Source of the DNA: Flavobacterium sediminilitoris
Lineage (GTDB): Bacteria > Bacteroidota > Bacteroidia > Flavobacteriales > Flavobacteriaceae
Direction: 5' to 3'
DNA length: 64,000 nucleotides
NCBI RefSeq assembly: GCF_023008245.1
Contig: NZ_CP090145.1
Span: 1-64,000 of the forward strand
This document shows positions 62,556 through 64,000 of this stretch, one piece after another; position 1 is the first letter of the stretch; every line of letters begins with the position of its first letter. The notes beneath the pieces were generated by a model. The model searched no databases and was not told the DNA's origin. It worked only from the letters and a program-made list of their open reading frames with translations. A program made the position numbers and the translations under genes.

Positions 62556-64000
62556 ATGTCAAGTGGAAAAATTAATGTATCAGTAGAAAACATCTTTCCT
62601 TTAATTAAAAAGTTTTTATACAGCGATCACGAAATTTTCCTTCGTGAGTTAATCTCAAACGCAACAGATGCTACCTTAAAACTAAAACATTTAACAAGCA
62701 TAGGTGAAGCATCAGTAGAATATGGTAATCCTAAAATTGAAATAAAGATTGATAAAGAAGGTAAAAAACTTCATATCATTGATCAAGGATTAGGAATGAC
62801 TAGTGATGAAGTAGAAAAATATATTAATCAAATTGCTTTTTCTGGAGCGGAAGAGTTTTTAGAAAAATATAAAGATTCTGCAAAAGATTCTGGAGTAATT
62901 GGTCATTTTGGTTTAGGCTTTTATTCTGCTTTTATGGTAGCTTCAAAAGTTGAAATTATTACTAAATCTTTCAAAGATGAACCAGCTGCTCATTGGACAT
63001 GTGATGGAAGTCCTGAGTTTACTTTAGTTCCTCATGATAAAACAGAAAGAGGTACGGAAATTGTTTTACATATTGCTGAGGATTCTTTAGATTTCCTTGA
63101 AGAAAGTAAAATAAATGGTTTATTATCTAAGTATAATAAGTTTATGCCAATTCCAATTAAGTTTGGAACAAAACAAGAAGCGCTACCAAAGCCAGAAGAT
63201 GCAGGTGATGACTACAAAACCGAATATAAAGAAGTAGACAATATTATTAATAATCCAAATCCGGCTTGGACAAAGCAACCAGCAGATTTAAAAGAAGAGG
63301 ATTACAAAAGTTTCTATCGTGAATTGTATCCAATGCAATTTGAAGAGCCTTTATTTAATATTCATTTAAATGTAGATTACCCATTTAACTTAACAGGTAT
63401 TTTATATTTCCCAAAATTAGCTTCTGATTTACAAATTCAAAAAGACAAAATACAACTTTATCAAAATCAAGTTTTTGTAACAGATAATGTAGAAGGTATT
63501 GTTCCTGAATTTTTAACCATGTTAAAAGGTGTTATTGATTCTCCAGATATTCCTTTAAATGTATCTCGTTCTTACTTACAAGCTGATGGAAATGTAAAGA
63601 AAATTTCTAACTACATTACACGTAAGGTTTCTGATAAATTAAAATCATTATTTAATGAAAGTCGTGAAGATTTTGAAAAAAAATGGAATGATATTAAGAT
63701 TGTATTAGAATATGGAATGCTTTCTGAAGCTAAGTTTTATGAAAAAGCTGGAGATTTTGTATTATATCCAACTACGGAAGGTAAATATTACACTTTAGCT
63801 GAATTAAAAGAAGCGTTAGCTACAAATCAAACAGATAAAGATGGAAAATTAGTTGTCCTTTATGCTTCAAACAAAGATGCACAACATAGTTACATTGATA
63901 TTGCAAAAGAAAAAGGATATGAAGTATTATTGTTAGACTCTCCTATTGTTTCTCATTTAATTCAAAAATTAGAATCGGATAATGAGAATTTAACTTTTGC
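62556..64000 (+). CDS. htpG: Molecular chaperone HtpG (Hsp90), 3' end outside window
   Basis: Starts MSSGKINVSVENIFPLIKKF at ATG 62556 and stays open to the window end (481 codons of about 620-630). GHKL ATPase motifs: LRELISNATDA, IIDQGLGMTSDEV and GVIGHFGLGFYSAFMVA. The middle domain has LNVSRSYLQADG with its conserved Arg. Chaperone for stress-sensitive proteins. A sigma-54-like element lies 45-60 nt upstream. Confidence 0.97.
   Translation, partial: MSSGKINVSVENIFPLIKKFLYSDHEIFLRELISNATDATLKLKHLTSIGEASVEYGNPKIEIKIDKEGKKLHIIDQGLGMTSDEVEKYINQIAFSGAEEFLEKYKDSAKDSGVIGHFGLGFYSAFMVASKVEIITKSFKDEPAAHWTCDGSPEFTLVPHDKTERGTEIVLHIAEDSLDFLEESKINGLLSKYNKFMPIPIKFGTKQEALPKPEDAGDDYKTEYKEVDNIINNPNPAWTKQPADLKEEDYKSFYRELYPMQFEEPLFNIHLNVDYPFNLTGILYFPKLASDLQIQKDKIQLYQNQVFVTDNVEGIVPEFLTMLKGVIDSPDIPLNVSRSYLQADGNVKKISNYITRKVSDKLKSLFNESREDFEKKWNDIKIVLEYGMLSEAKFYEKAGDFVLYPTTEGKYYTLAELKEALATNQTDKDGKLVVLYASNKDAQHSYIDIAKEKGYEVLLLDSPIVSHLIQKLESDNENLTF

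Overview
This is the dnaA-proximal end of a flavobacterial chromosome (family Flavobacteriaceae, Flavobacterium-like). The DNA is very AT-rich. Shine-Dalgarno sites are weak, and several promoters fit the Bacteroidota type (-33 TTTG / -7 TAnnTTTG, for example upstream of ffh and dapF). The gene content also fits: a 482-aa GAPDH, a CarboxypepD_reg-like/TonB-type receptor, a C1q-like secreted protein, many small lipoproteins and cytochrome bd.

Layout. 1-11.2 kb: dnaA, a low-molecular-weight phosphatase, a broken orphan cas1, an RsmI-like methylase, a lysozyme-fold protein, mltG, a GNAT, dapF, an HtrA protease, GAPDH and a nitrilase. 11.2-31.6 kb: a Crp/Fnr regulator, a C1q-like protein, aconitase, an acyltransferase facing a PHM-like protein, an M949_RS01915-like protein, MoxR, a three-gene parvulin operon (outer-membrane protein folding), prfC, folD, ffh and cydAB. 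A Flavo-1-like RNA candidate lies between MoxR and the parvulin operon.

31.7-46.5 kb is the unusual part. Every gene is on the minus strand. One to four genes at a time are separated by imperfect 120-295 bp palindromic repeats whose ends read GYYYAAC...GTTRRRY-like. For most units the first 6-8 bases are complementary to the last 6-8 bases of the same unit, which is how circular integron cassettes behave once inserted at attC sites. No integrase gene is visible. I interpret the region as an integrase-less gene cassette array (a CALIN, cluster of attC sites lacking integron-integrase) of about 13 units, or an attC-like system particular to Bacteroidota. It carries lipoproteins, peptidases, AraC and ArsR regulators, an ORF-less unit and at least two decayed units.

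47-64 kb: a core operon argS - SGNH hydrolase - LysM/SGNH hydrolase - MBOAT O-acyltransferase (probably cell-envelope polymer O-acetylation), an outer-membrane receptor, a DUF4348-like lipoprotein, fabH, an S9 peptidase, an ABC ATPase, an OmpA/glycine-zipper protein with a lipocalin-like lipoprotein, and the start of htpG. htpG has a sigma-54-like promoter preceded by GTCA direct repeats, and it runs off the window end.

No rRNA, tRNA, CRISPR array or intact insertion sequence was found. All family assignments come from reading motifs; no searches were run.
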